A DNA stretch of 6,455 bases. Source: Bacteroidales bacterium (GTDB lineage: Bacteria > Bacteroidota > Bacteroidia > Bacteroidales > VadinHA17). The notes below the pieces were generated by a model. That model saw only the letters and a list, made by a program, of their open reading frames with translations. It was not told the DNA's origin and ran no database searches. The position numbers and the translations under genes are program-made. Where the stretch lies: contig JABUEV010000148.1 in NCBI GenBank assembly GCA_013314865.1, positions 1-6,455 on the forward strand, given 5' to 3'. Below, one piece after another: positions 1 to 5,177 of this stretch (position 1 is its first letter; each line of letters opens with the position of its first letter).

Positions 1-67
1 ACAACTGAATAACAACCGATTTTAAAAAAATAAAGTGCCCGTATCTAAAAACCAGCCTCTTACTTCT

Positions 68-75
68 TATATTTG
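68..75 (+). promoter_or_regulatory. Bacteroidota-type -7 promoter element
   Basis: TATATTTG matches the Bacteroidota primary-sigma -7 consensus TAnnTTTG exactly. It lies 65 bp before the ATG at 141, so transcription would begin near 82 and leave a leader of about 60 nt. No TTTG or TTG is visible at the expected -33 distance (about 42-48), so this rests on the -7 match alone. In the leader, TAAGG at 126-130 sits 10 nt before the ATG and AAGGA lies at 116-120; either is a possible weak ribosome binding site. Confidence 0.5.
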
Positions 76-140
76 CACTTTTTAATTCCCTTTTCTCTGA
101 ACTGAAATTATTTTTAAGGAAGAAGTAAGGTCTGATATTA

Positions 141-2075
141 ATGAAAAACCGCCTTGCAAAAGGAAACATCTTTTATGTCCTGTTCTACAGGATCCTTATT
201 GTAATGATCCTTTTTTCTCTTTCCCGTGCAGGATTCTATGCCTTTAATCAGAAAATGTTTCCGGATGTCACATTCTCTCAGCTTCTCAATATTTTCCGGG
301 GCGGTCTTCTTTTTGACCTTTCTGCTGTTGTCTACATTAACCTTCTGGTAATTCTTCTTCATATTGTACCGTTCGACTTCCGCTACAACAGGCATTACCA
401 GGCTGTGGTTAAATACATATTTCTTATTCTTAACAGCATAGCTATTGCAATTAACAGCGCCGACTACATTTATTACAGGTTTGTATTCAAACGTGCCACT
501 GCCGATGTGTTTGGTACATTTGAACATGAGTCGAACCTTGTGAAACTATTTTTTAAGTTCCAGATCGACTACTGGCCGGTTGTCCTGTTTACGATTTTCT
601 TGTTCTTCCTTCTGCTGGTTCTTTATAATCAGGTGAATCCGGTAAAACCCGCAGTAAAAAACAAGTGGCTGTATCATTCGGTTAACGTCCTGATGATACC
701 ATTAATTGCAGGACTCGCGGTAGTGGGAGCGAGGGGAGGATACAGGCACTCCACCCGGCCTATCAGCATAAGTAACGCCGCCCGCTTCGTTGAAAATCCG
801 CATGATGTGGCTATAGTGCTTAATACTCCGTTCAGCCTTATACGCACTTTCAACAAGAAAACACTGACCAGGTATGAGTTTTTTGACGAAGAAACACTGA
901 AGAAAATTTATAACCCTCATTATGTTCCATCACCGAAAGGTCCCTTTAAGAATGAAAACATTGTTATACTTATTCTGGAAAGCTTTGCCAGGGAATATAT
1001 CGGGGCATTGAATCCAGATCTCGACGGGGGAACCTATAAAGGCTACACTCCGTTTGTAGATTCTCTGTTAACTCATAGCCTTACATTTGATGTTACGATT
1101 GCAAACGGCAAGAAATCAATTGAAGCAATGCCTTCAGTGCTCGCTTCAATTCCTTCGCTTGAGACTCCCTACACAATTTCTCATTATGCAAACAATACCA
1201 TAAAAGGACTTCCTTCTCATCTTAAGGATAAAGGATACTATTCGGCATTTTTCCATGGCGCTCCAAACGGCTCGATGGGCTTTGACTCTTTTGCCAGAAT
1301 GGCCGGATTTGATGATTATTTCGGACTCGACCAGTATCCGAACAAAGACGATTTTGACGGTGTGTGGGGCGTATGGGACGAACCATTCTTTCAATTCTTC
1401 GCCGAAAAACTTAACAGTTTCCCACAGCCTTTCCTTGCTTCAATATTCTCTGTATCATCACACCACCCATTCAAGGTGCCCGAAAAGTACAAGGATAAAT
1501 TCCCTGAAGGCCCCGCTCCGATAACCAAGGTTGTTTCATATACCGATTTTGCCCTGAGGGAATTCTTCAGTAAGATCTCAACCGAACCATGGTATAACAA
1601 TACTCTCTTCATCATTACCGCCGACCATACCAACGAGTCGATTCACAAGGAGTTTCAAAATGATTTCGGATCATACTCGGTTCCCATCATCTTTTTTAAG
1701 CCGGGAAGCGATATGAAGGGAATGAGGCAAAGAATTGCCCAGCAGATTGACATTATGCCGACTGTATTGAATTATCTCAACTACGATAAAGAATTCATAG
1801 CATTCGGCAACGATCTTTTTGACGACACTTCCGGATCATTTGCATTCAATACCACTGGCAGTAAATATAACCTTTACATGGATGACCATATTATGGAAAT
1901 GATGGAGACTGAGCCGGTGGGAGTCTTTAACTATAAAACCGACAAGTTTCTTGTCAACAACCTGCTCGGTAAAAACCCTGAACTGCAGAATAAAATGGAA
2001 GAAAAACTCAGGGCAATAATACAGACCTATAACAGCCGCCTGCTCGACAACAGGATGACGGTGGAAGGGGAATAG
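141..2075 (+). CDS. LtaS-like membrane phosphoglycerol/phosphoethanolamine transferase (sulfatase-fold, LTA synthase family)
   Basis: This is a 644-residue inner-membrane enzyme with the architecture of lipoteichoic acid synthase: about five N-terminal membrane segments (roughly 10-35, 52-78, 88-112, 144-163, 181-197), a linker, then an exported sulfatase-fold domain from about 270 to 580. Visible active-site counterparts of LtaS are E280 in VILILES, the nucleophile position S326 in NGKKSIEAMP (Thr in Gram-positive LtaS), W409-G410, H441-H442 in SSHHPF, and metal ligands D495-H496 in ITADHTN. Family members move a phosphoglycerol or phosphoethanolamine head group from a phospholipid onto a polymer, glycan or lipid. 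Bacteroidota lack classical LTA, so the acceptor here is unknown. The start is chosen because MKNRLAKGN gives a basic cytoplasmic end before TM1. The gene appears monocistronic and meets a convergent Nudix gene 47 bp downstream. The family call is firm and the substrate is not. Confidence 0.9.
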   Translation: MKNRLAKGNIFYVLFYRILIVMILFSLSRAGFYAFNQKMFPDVTFSQLLNIFRGGLLFDLSAVVYINLLVILLHIVPFDFRYNRHYQAVVKYIFLILNSIAIAINSADYIYYRFVFKRATADVFGTFEHESNLVKLFFKFQIDYWPVVLFTIFLFFLLLVLYNQVNPVKPAVKNKWLYHSVNVLMIPLIAGLAVVGARGGYRHSTRPISISNAARFVENPHDVAIVLNTPFSLIRTFNKKTLTRYEFFDEETLKKIYNPHYVPSPKGPFKNENIVILILESFAREYIGALNPDLDGGTYKGYTPFVDSLLTHSLTFDVTIANGKKSIEAMPSVLASIPSLETPYTISHYANNTIKGLPSHLKDKGYYSAFFHGAPNGSMGFDSFARMAGFDDYFGLDQYPNKDDFDGVWGVWDEPFFQFFAEKLNSFPQPFLASIFSVSSHHPFKVPEKYKDKFPEGPAPITKVVSYTDFALREFFSKISTEPWYNNTLFIITADHTNESIHKEFQNDFGSYSVPIIFFKPGSDMKGMRQRIAQQIDIMPTVLNYLNYDKEFIAFGNDLFDDTSGSFAFNTTGSKYNLYMDDHIMEMMETEPVGVFNYKTDKFLVNNLLGKNPELQNKMEEKLRAIIQTYNSRLLDNRMTVEGE

Positions 2076-2123
2076 TCTTGGTCTTCTGGTCTGCTGGTTA
2101 TAAGTCTTGCAGTCCTGCAGGAC
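2076..2123. repeat. Degenerate 8-bp tandem array filling the convergent gap
   Basis: The sequence divides into six 8-bp units: TCTTGGTC, TTCTGGTC, TGCTGGTT, ATAAGTCT, TGCAGTCC and TGCAGGAC. The first unit starts on the base after the TAG of the LtaS-like gene, and the last ends on the outermost base of the Nudix stop codon. TGCAGTCC also occurs in the array at 4313-4344. TATAAGTCTTGCAGTC (2100-2115) matches, in inverted orientation, GACTGGAAGACTTATA at 3147-3162 at 15 of 16 positions. Confidence 0.6.
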
Positions 2124-2124
2124 T
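2111..2124. terminator. Possible bidirectional terminator palindrome
   Basis: AGTCCTGCAGGACT is a perfect 14-bp palindrome that could fold as a 5-bp stem with a TGCA loop. It lies between the convergent LtaS-like and Nudix genes and overlaps the Nudix stop codon. There is no T-tract on either side, so classical intrinsic termination is not shown. The palindrome may simply come from two 8-bp units meeting. Confidence 0.22.
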
Positions 2125-2533
2125 ACCCTCCCTTCCTCGCTTTTAGGAAATCCATAACAATATCCCTCAGGATGTTGGCAAATTTTACATCCTTTATCTC
2201 TTCAGGCTTAAACCATTGAACCTTTTCACCTTCAAGAAGGATGATCTCTTCCAGCGGGAGATCAAGTTTACCGGAATAGATGTATTTAATGTTCGGGTAT
2301 GCATCTCCCTCAAGACATACATACCTGTTGAAAAACCTGTAATCCTTTAAATCCAAATCAAGTTCCTCTTTCACTTCTCTTATGAGCGCCTCTTCGGGCG
2401 ACTCTTCCTCCTCGACATGCCCGCCTATCAGATCCCAATGAAGTGGAAAAGGAATGCCTGGTTTGTTATCACGTAGGTAAAGAAGAATTTCTCCGGCTGA
2501 ATTTTCAAAAATTATGGCAGCGATCTTTTTCAT
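2123..2533 (-). CDS. Nudix hydrolase (MutT-like)
   Basis: This 136-residue protein is a compact single-domain Nudix fold of the usual length. The Nudix box GX5EX7REUXEEXGU is seen at residues 38-60: G38, E44, then R52-E53-V54-K55-E56-E57-L58-D59-L60. The box is complete except that D59 replaces the usual Gly. The Glu residues would bind Mg2+ or Mn2+ for hydrolysis of a nucleoside diphosphate linked to another group. The preceding WDLIGGHVE (33-41) is typical of general MutT-like and nucleotide-sugar-type members; the sequence does not tell these apart. No signal peptide is present, so it is cytosolic. The start MKKIAAIIF leads straight into the first beta strand. No Shine-Dalgarno or TAnnTTTG element is convincing upstream. 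It converges on the LtaS-like gene and lies over 700 bp from nanA, so co-transcription is not implied. Confidence 0.9.
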   Translation of the reverse strand: MKKIAAIIFENSAGEILLYLRDNKPGIPFPLHWDLIGGHVEEEESPEEALIREVKEELDLDLKDYRFFNRYVCLEGDAYPNIKYIYSGKLDLPLEEIILLEGEKVQWFKPEEIKDVKFANILRDIVMDFLKARKGG

Positions 2534-2640
2534 TTAATTGAGGTCTAAATCAACTGGATTTAAATCATTGAAAGTATAAGAAATTTAATTATACGAAATT
2601 AAAAGATTCAAAAATTGAGTCCACTCCGATTATTAATTCC

Positions 2641-2716
2641 ACCCCTAAATCCCCTAAAGGGGACTTATACAAACTGCTCATTATATAACACACCCCCTTC
2701 AGGGGGTCGGGGGGTT
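2641..2716. repeat. Paired C/G-block hairpin repeat
   Basis: Two small hairpins lie in tandem: TCCCCTAAAGGGGA at 2650-2663 (5-bp stem, TAAA loop) and ACCCCCTTCAGGGGGT at 2692-2707 (6-bp stem, TTCA loop). The second is followed by a run of six G then TTAAAA. The C-rich start and G-rich end of the unit could also pair over the longer range. From memory this resembles a common dispersed intergenic repeat of Bacteroidota genomes. It is not followed by a T-run on either strand. Confidence 0.65.
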
Positions 2717-2820
2717 AAAAAGGGACTTGCAGGATTAATTACTTTATTTATTACTTTTCGGAGCTAACTCAAAAATTCATAGATTCAAAACGCATAAATC
2801 ACCCTTACGATAATGTTAAA

Positions 2821-2900
2821 ACATTTATACATACCTCGTAGAGGTATTCTGTTGGTAGAAAACAGGTCAACAGATAGATATTAGCGCCGGAACGGTTTGT
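2821..2900. repeat. CCTCGTAGAGG hairpin repeat
   Basis: ATACCTC (2831-2837), loop GTA and GAGGTAT (2841-2847) form a perfect 7-bp stem. It is followed by TTCTGTTGGTAGAAAACAGG and an AGCGCCGG block near 2883-2890. From memory, the CCTCGTAGAGG core followed by a TTGGTAGAAAA tail is a recurrent dispersed element in Bacteroidota; no second copy occurs in this window. The outer boundaries are approximate. Confidence 0.6.
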
Positions 2901-2989
2901 TGTTTATTTCTGAAAGCTTTTGTTCAGGCGCAATCATTGCAGGGTTTCGGGTTTATGGTTGAAGGGTTGTATTTTCAGAACCATTTTAT

Positions 2990-3009
2990 TCAACCCACTT
3001 CGGGGTTGA
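2990..3009. repeat. REP-like hairpin (TCAACCC...GGGTTGA)
   Basis: TCAACCC (2990-2996) pairs with GGGTTGA (3003-3009) across the loop ACTTCG, a perfect 7-bp stem. An upstream GGGTTG at 2964-2969 can pair with the same CAACCC arm, giving an alternative longer fold. Confidence 0.6.
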
Positions 3010-3034
3010 TAGACTGGTGGAGTGTCCGTACCCA

Positions 3035-3089
3035 CGGGTTATGCCTGCGGCTTACCCGCGGTTATTCATATGCAACCGCTCCGCGGTTG
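3035..3089. repeat. Compound REP-like double hairpin
   Basis: Two stem-loops are adjacent. In the first, CGGGT (3035-3039) pairs with ACCCG (3054-3058) around an inner GCC-TGC-GGC stem. In the second, CAACCGC (3073-3079) pairs perfectly with GCGGTTG (3083-3089) across TCC. The 21 bp at 3069-3089 recur in inverted orientation at 4374-4394 with one mismatch. Confidence 0.65.
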
Positions 3090-3162
3090 TGATTTATTTT
3101 TTTATTCTGGTTTCTTCGCAGTCCTAAACACGACTATAAGAACACCAGACTGGAAGACTTAT

Positions 3163-3212
3163 AACCACGGAGTGCCTGCGGCACAACACAGAGTTTTCAC
3201 AGAGTTTCACTG
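3163..3212 (+). repeat. AACCACGG 50-bp dispersed repeat, copy 1
   Basis: This 50-bp unit begins AACCACGG, contains the hairpin GTGCC-TGC-GGCAC (3172-3184), then the near-direct repeat ACAGAGTTTTC / ACAGAGTTTC. A second copy at 4416-4465 in the same orientation matches at 47 of 50 positions (differences at unit positions 9, 34 and 39). Related sequence (CTTTCTTT-like) continues a few bases beyond. The preceding GACTGGAAGACTTATA belongs to the 8-bp array family. Confidence 0.8.
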
Positions 3213-3230
3213 TTTCTTTCCGGATCATTA

Positions 3231-3270
3231 AATCCTCTAATCCTCTAACCCTCAAATCTTCAAATCTTTA
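3231..3270. repeat. 8-bp tandem array at the 3' end of nanA
   Basis: Five contiguous 8-bp units, AATCCTCT, AATCCTCT, AACCCTCA, AATCTTCA and AATCTTTA, make a 40-bp array. The last unit includes the complement of the nanA TAA stop (3268-3270), so on the nanA strand the array starts at the stop codon. The first two units are identical and later ones drift gradually, as expected for slippage-derived repeats. Confidence 0.75.
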
Positions 3271-4200
3271 ACGGTGAACCCTCGAGAAATATTTTTCCAT
3301 TTTTAATCTCTTTACATCTTCCGCAAAGGCCGGGTACATTTCATCTGTTAAATTTTTAACAGGAAGTCTGAATTTTCCGCAATCGAATCCGATATATTTC
3401 ATAAAAGCCTTGCCGACTCCCATTCCGCCATATTTGCCCAGCAGACGGATCATCTCAATGGATAACATTTGAAGTCTTTGTGCTTCATGTAGATTGTCTT
3501 CCCTGTAATTTCTAAGAAGTTCATGATACAGCGGGGCCGCATAGTTAAAAGTGCTTCCAATGGCAGCTTTACAGCCCAGAGCAAGCGACGGCAGAAAGTT
3601 TTCGTCTTTTCCGCATAGAATGTCATAAGCGCCCTCCATGTACCGCAGACATGAAAGGAAATCCATGGAATCCTCGTGCGTGTATTTAATGCCGGCAAAA
3701 TTTGGCAACATCCCGGAGATCTTTTCAAGAAATTTTATCATCGGAAAGTTTACTCCTGACAGACCGGGAATATGGTAAAAATATACCGGCATCTGAGGGA
3801 CGGCCTCGCCAACCATTGCGCAATATTCAGCCAGATGACCTTCATCGGGAGGCTTGAAATAGTAAGGTGCAACAACAGCAATGGCTGAAATGCCTGCTTC
3901 AAACGAGAAAATCGCATTCTCAATGCATTCTTTATAGCAGGTTCCGCCTACAAGATTAATGATTCGTATTTTACCTCCTGACTTATAGCATTCTGCCCAT
4001 TTGCCGGCCATTATCTGTTTTTCCTTCTGGCTCAGAGATGCCCCTTCTCCGGTGGAACCGTTAACAAAGGCACCGGTTATGCCATTTTCTTCAAGCATTT
4101 TGTAATATTCAGGCACCAGATCAGGCATAACGTTTCCTTGCTTGTCCATCGGGGTAAAAGGAGCTGCCAACAGTCCTTCGAATTCAATCAGTTTTTTCAT
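3268..4200 (-). CDS. nanA: N-acetylneuraminate lyase (DapA/NAL superfamily)
   Basis: This 310-residue cytosolic TIM-barrel class I aldolase would cleave N-acetylneuraminate to N-acetylmannosamine and pyruvate. Family landmarks are clear: NGSTGEG at 47-53, the pyruvate carboxylate-binding site; Y142 in FYHIPGLSGV, the catalytic Tyr; K172 in AGIKYT, the Schiff-base Lys; and GKDE at 197-200 with GSTFN at 215-219, matching GYDE and GSTYN of E. coli NanA. YHIPxLSGV, GSTFN and VAPYYFKP favour NAL, close to the vertebrate NPL type, over dihydrodipicolinate synthase; another 2-keto-acid aldolase remains possible. The length is normal and all key residues are present. The start MKKLIEFEGLLAAPFTP is the expected beginning of the first strand. 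The leader is A-rich without a Shine-Dalgarno site. No sialidase, epimerase, kinase or transporter gene is within the window. Confidence 0.85.
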   Translation of the reverse strand: MKKLIEFEGLLAAPFTPMDKQGNVMPDLVPEYYKMLEENGITGAFVNGSTGEGASLSQKEKQIMAGKWAECYKSGGKIRIINLVGGTCYKECIENAIFSFEAGISAIAVVAPYYFKPPDEGHLAEYCAMVGEAVPQMPVYFYHIPGLSGVNFPMIKFLEKISGMLPNFAGIKYTHEDSMDFLSCLRYMEGAYDILCGKDENFLPSLALGCKAAIGSTFNYAAPLYHELLRNYREDNLHEAQRLQMLSIEMIRLLGKYGGMGVGKAFMKYIGFDCGKFRLPVKNLTDEMYPAFAEDVKRLKMEKYFSRVHR

Positions 4201-4222
4201 TTATGAGTTTTTCAGGGTCTTG

Positions 4223-4258
4223 TAAATGTAGTGAAATTACGGAATTCAAGGATTCAAA
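4223..4258 (-). promoter_or_regulatory. Weak candidate promoter for nanA
   Basis: Read on the minus strand, TACATTTA (4230-4223) differs from TAnnTTTG only at the last base. A TTTG (4258-4255) lies 24 bp upstream of it, slightly longer than a typical -33/-7 spacing. The -7 element would be about 22 bp from the nanA ATG, giving a short leader. Neither element is strong, and the -33 part lies inside an ATTCAA-rich repeat. Confidence 0.25.
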
Positions 4259-4277
4259 GGATTTCAAAATTCCAGAA
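4241..4277. repeat. Degenerate ATTCAA short-period repeat
   Basis: GGAATTCAA (4241-4249), GGATTCAAA (4250-4258) and GGATTTCAAA (4259-4268) follow one another with a period of 9-10 bp, then ATTCCAGAA. Similar motifs (AAAGATTCAAAA, AGATTCAAAA) occur singly near 2603-2614 and 2779-2789 in the other gap. The stretch sits directly upstream of nanA and overlaps its possible -33 region. Confidence 0.45.
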
Positions 4278-4312
4278 TTGGCTCCGCCGAGCTCACCCAA
4301 CAGTAAAAGTCG

Positions 4313-4344
4313 TGCAGTCATGCAGTCCTGCAGTCCTGCAGTCT
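4313..4344 (+). repeat. TGCAGTCN 8-bp tandem array
   Basis: Four exact-period units, TGCAGTCA, TGCAGTCC, TGCAGTCC and TGCAGTCT, run without interruption and are preceded by a partial AGTCG. The reverse-complement form of the same unit builds the array at 4502-4541, so the two arrays face each other about 157 bp apart. Confidence 0.8.
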
Positions 4345-4373
4345 GCTAATAATGTTCCGATAGAATTTTCTTT

Positions 4374-4394
4374 CAACCGTGGAGCGGTTGCATA
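4374..4394. repeat. REP-like hairpin, inverted copy of 3069-3089
   Basis: CAACCG (4374-4379) pairs with CGGTTG (4385-4390) across TGGAG, followed by CATA. The 21 bp match the reverse complement of 3069-3089 at 20 of 21 positions. The one difference, T at 4380, removes the outermost loop pair that makes the 3073-3089 stem 7 bp. Confidence 0.7.
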
Positions 4395-4415
4395 ATTATG
4401 ACCTGACCTGTTTAA

Positions 4416-4465
4416 AACCACGGTGTGCCTGCGGCACAACACAGAGTTATCACGGAGTTTCACTG
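4416..4465 (+). repeat. AACCACGG 50-bp dispersed repeat, copy 2
   Basis: This is the second copy of the unit at 3163-3212, in the same orientation and identical at 47 of 50 positions. Here the internal hairpin is TGTGCC-TGC-GGCACA (4424-4438), one base pair longer than in copy 1. It lies between the two facing 8-bp arrays and 22 bp after the REP-like hairpin. Confidence 0.8.
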
Positions 4466-4501
4466 CTTTCTTCTGAATGATGAATAAATCCTTACTTATA
4501 A

Positions 4502-4541
4502 GACTGCACGACTGCAAAACTGCAAGACTGCATGACTTATG
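4502..4541 (-). repeat. TGCAGTCN 8-bp array, inverted orientation
   Basis: Units GACTGCAC, GACTGCAA, AACTGCAA, GACTGCAT and the degenerate GACTTATG follow with an exact 8-bp period. They are the reverse complement of the TGCAGTC unit at 4313-4344. ACTTATAA just before the array echoes the TTATAAGTC motif found at 2098-2106 and near 3155-3163. Confidence 0.75.
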
Positions 4542-4910
4542 AACAGAGAACCTTTCATCACCTTTTTTCCGGTTTTTGTCAAAACGTTAAATTCCTGATT
4601 TATAAATGAAACAATCAGATACGATTATCTAATTAACAGAATTGCAATACTTTACATGAAGAATTCTTCGATATCCCATAGGAACAGCCATTTTTCTCAT
4701 AAATTTTTACCTCTTTTTGACGAACAGACCGGGATCAATTATTAAAGGTACTTAAAAATGAGTGTATGTCTCTTCCATCATGATGAAAGGTTTCTAAAAG
4801 TGTCTGATTATACCATATAATGAGCGTTGGCTGGTTGTTTTGCTTCCCTTTGTAAAGCTATTTTTACATCGTTAATGAAGTGTAGAATGGTCAATAAAAA
4901 ACCAAAAGGA
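4542..4910. other. AT-rich gap with two palindromes
   Basis: I see no convincing gene here. Two symmetrical sites stand out. GAAGAATTCTTC (4658-4669) is a perfect 12-bp palindrome. The stretch 4772-4789 is an 18-bp palindrome around CATCATGATG with a single mismatched pair (C4775/A4786). Either could be a regulator site or chance in AT-rich DNA. TCCCTTTG at 4845-4852 is one base from TAnnTTTG and is a possible -7 element for the small ORF that follows. Confidence 0.4.
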
Positions 4911-5048
4911 ATGAAGACATTTTATAAAATCTCGGCACAGGAAATAGGCACCGTGGTGATCCGAAAGAGGAAGATAGCAAAGGCTCTCCGAAGATGGCTG
5001 AGGGAGAACGGGTTTGAGTACAGGTACAACTACTTTGTAACCTATTAG
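4911..5048 (+). CDS. Small basic hypothetical protein (doubtful)
   Basis: From ATG 4911 the frame encodes 45 residues ending in YNYFVTY. I do not recognise it. The centre is strongly basic and helix-like (VVIRKRKIAKALRRWLRENG, about residues 18-37), followed by an aromatic tail with five Tyr/Phe in a short stretch; there is no membrane segment. Codons from about 4940 on favour G or C in the third position (ATC, AAG, CTC, CTG, GAG, TAC, AAC), which looks more gene-like than the AT-rich surroundings. In-frame alternatives are ATG 4887, ATG 4875 and TTG 4827, but residues before 4911 look non-coding. AAAAGGA abuts ATG 4911 too closely for a normal ribosome binding site. It could be a small DNA- or RNA-binding protein, a remnant of a larger gene, or a chance frame. 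Confidence 0.35.
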   Translation: MKTFYKISAQEIGTVVIRKRKIAKALRRWLRENGFEYRYNYFVTY

Positions 5049-5177
5049 ACTTTGAAGTGAGAAACGCTTTGTCTTTAGGGGTCAATGATTGCACCGGCAT
5101 ATTAACACAGTTCATGTGCGACGGGTAGCACCATCTTGTTATTAAGCATTTATTTGAAACATAAAACACACTGAGGG

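Larger units (their letters stand above)
2534..3230. other. Gene-poor, repeat-rich intergenic region
   Basis: About 730 bp separate the Nudix start from the nanA stop, and I see no credible coding sequence. A short open frame at 3022-3231 runs through hairpin repeats and looks fortuitous. The Nudix-proximal end (2534-2640) is AT-rich and should hold that gene's promoter, though no clean element is visible. From 2641 on the stretch contains successive hairpin repeats, listed separately. Spacers such as 2760-2800 hold loose AGATTCAA-like motifs related to those upstream of nanA. Confidence 0.7.

Noticed and set aside
1255..1633. Overlapping open frames inside the LtaS-like gene, both strands
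   Set aside because: They overlap the well-supported sulfatase domain and show no independent coding features.
2534..2640. Promoter for the Nudix gene
   Set aside because: On the minus strand only TACTTTCA and AATTTTTG approximate TAnnTTTG. A TTGAAT/TATAAT pair is present but only 12 bp apart, so no element is convincing.
2650..2707. Intrinsic terminators from CCCCTAAAGGGG and CCCCCTTCAGGGGG
   Set aside because: Stems are GC-rich but no T-tract follows on either strand, and they lie upstream of the Nudix start rather than after a gene.
3022..3231. 69-residue plus-strand open frame
   Set aside because: It is made of REP-like hairpins and the AACCACGG repeat, has no family resemblance and no upstream signal.
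3268..4200. Dihydrodipicolinate synthase (dapA)
   Set aside because: GST instead of GTT in the pyruvate-binding motif, YHIPGLSGV and GSTFN all fit N-acetylneuraminate lyase better.
4293..4517. 74-residue minus-strand open frame
   Set aside because: It begins and ends in the octamer arrays and crosses two dispersed repeats, so it is repeat-derived.
4313..4541. CRISPR array
   Set aside because: Units are 8 bp, contiguous and without spacers; there are no cas genes.
4891..5169. 92-residue minus-strand open frame opposite the small basic ORF
   Set aside because: Ser/Cys-rich composition typical of an antisense shadow; no start context and no recognisable domain.
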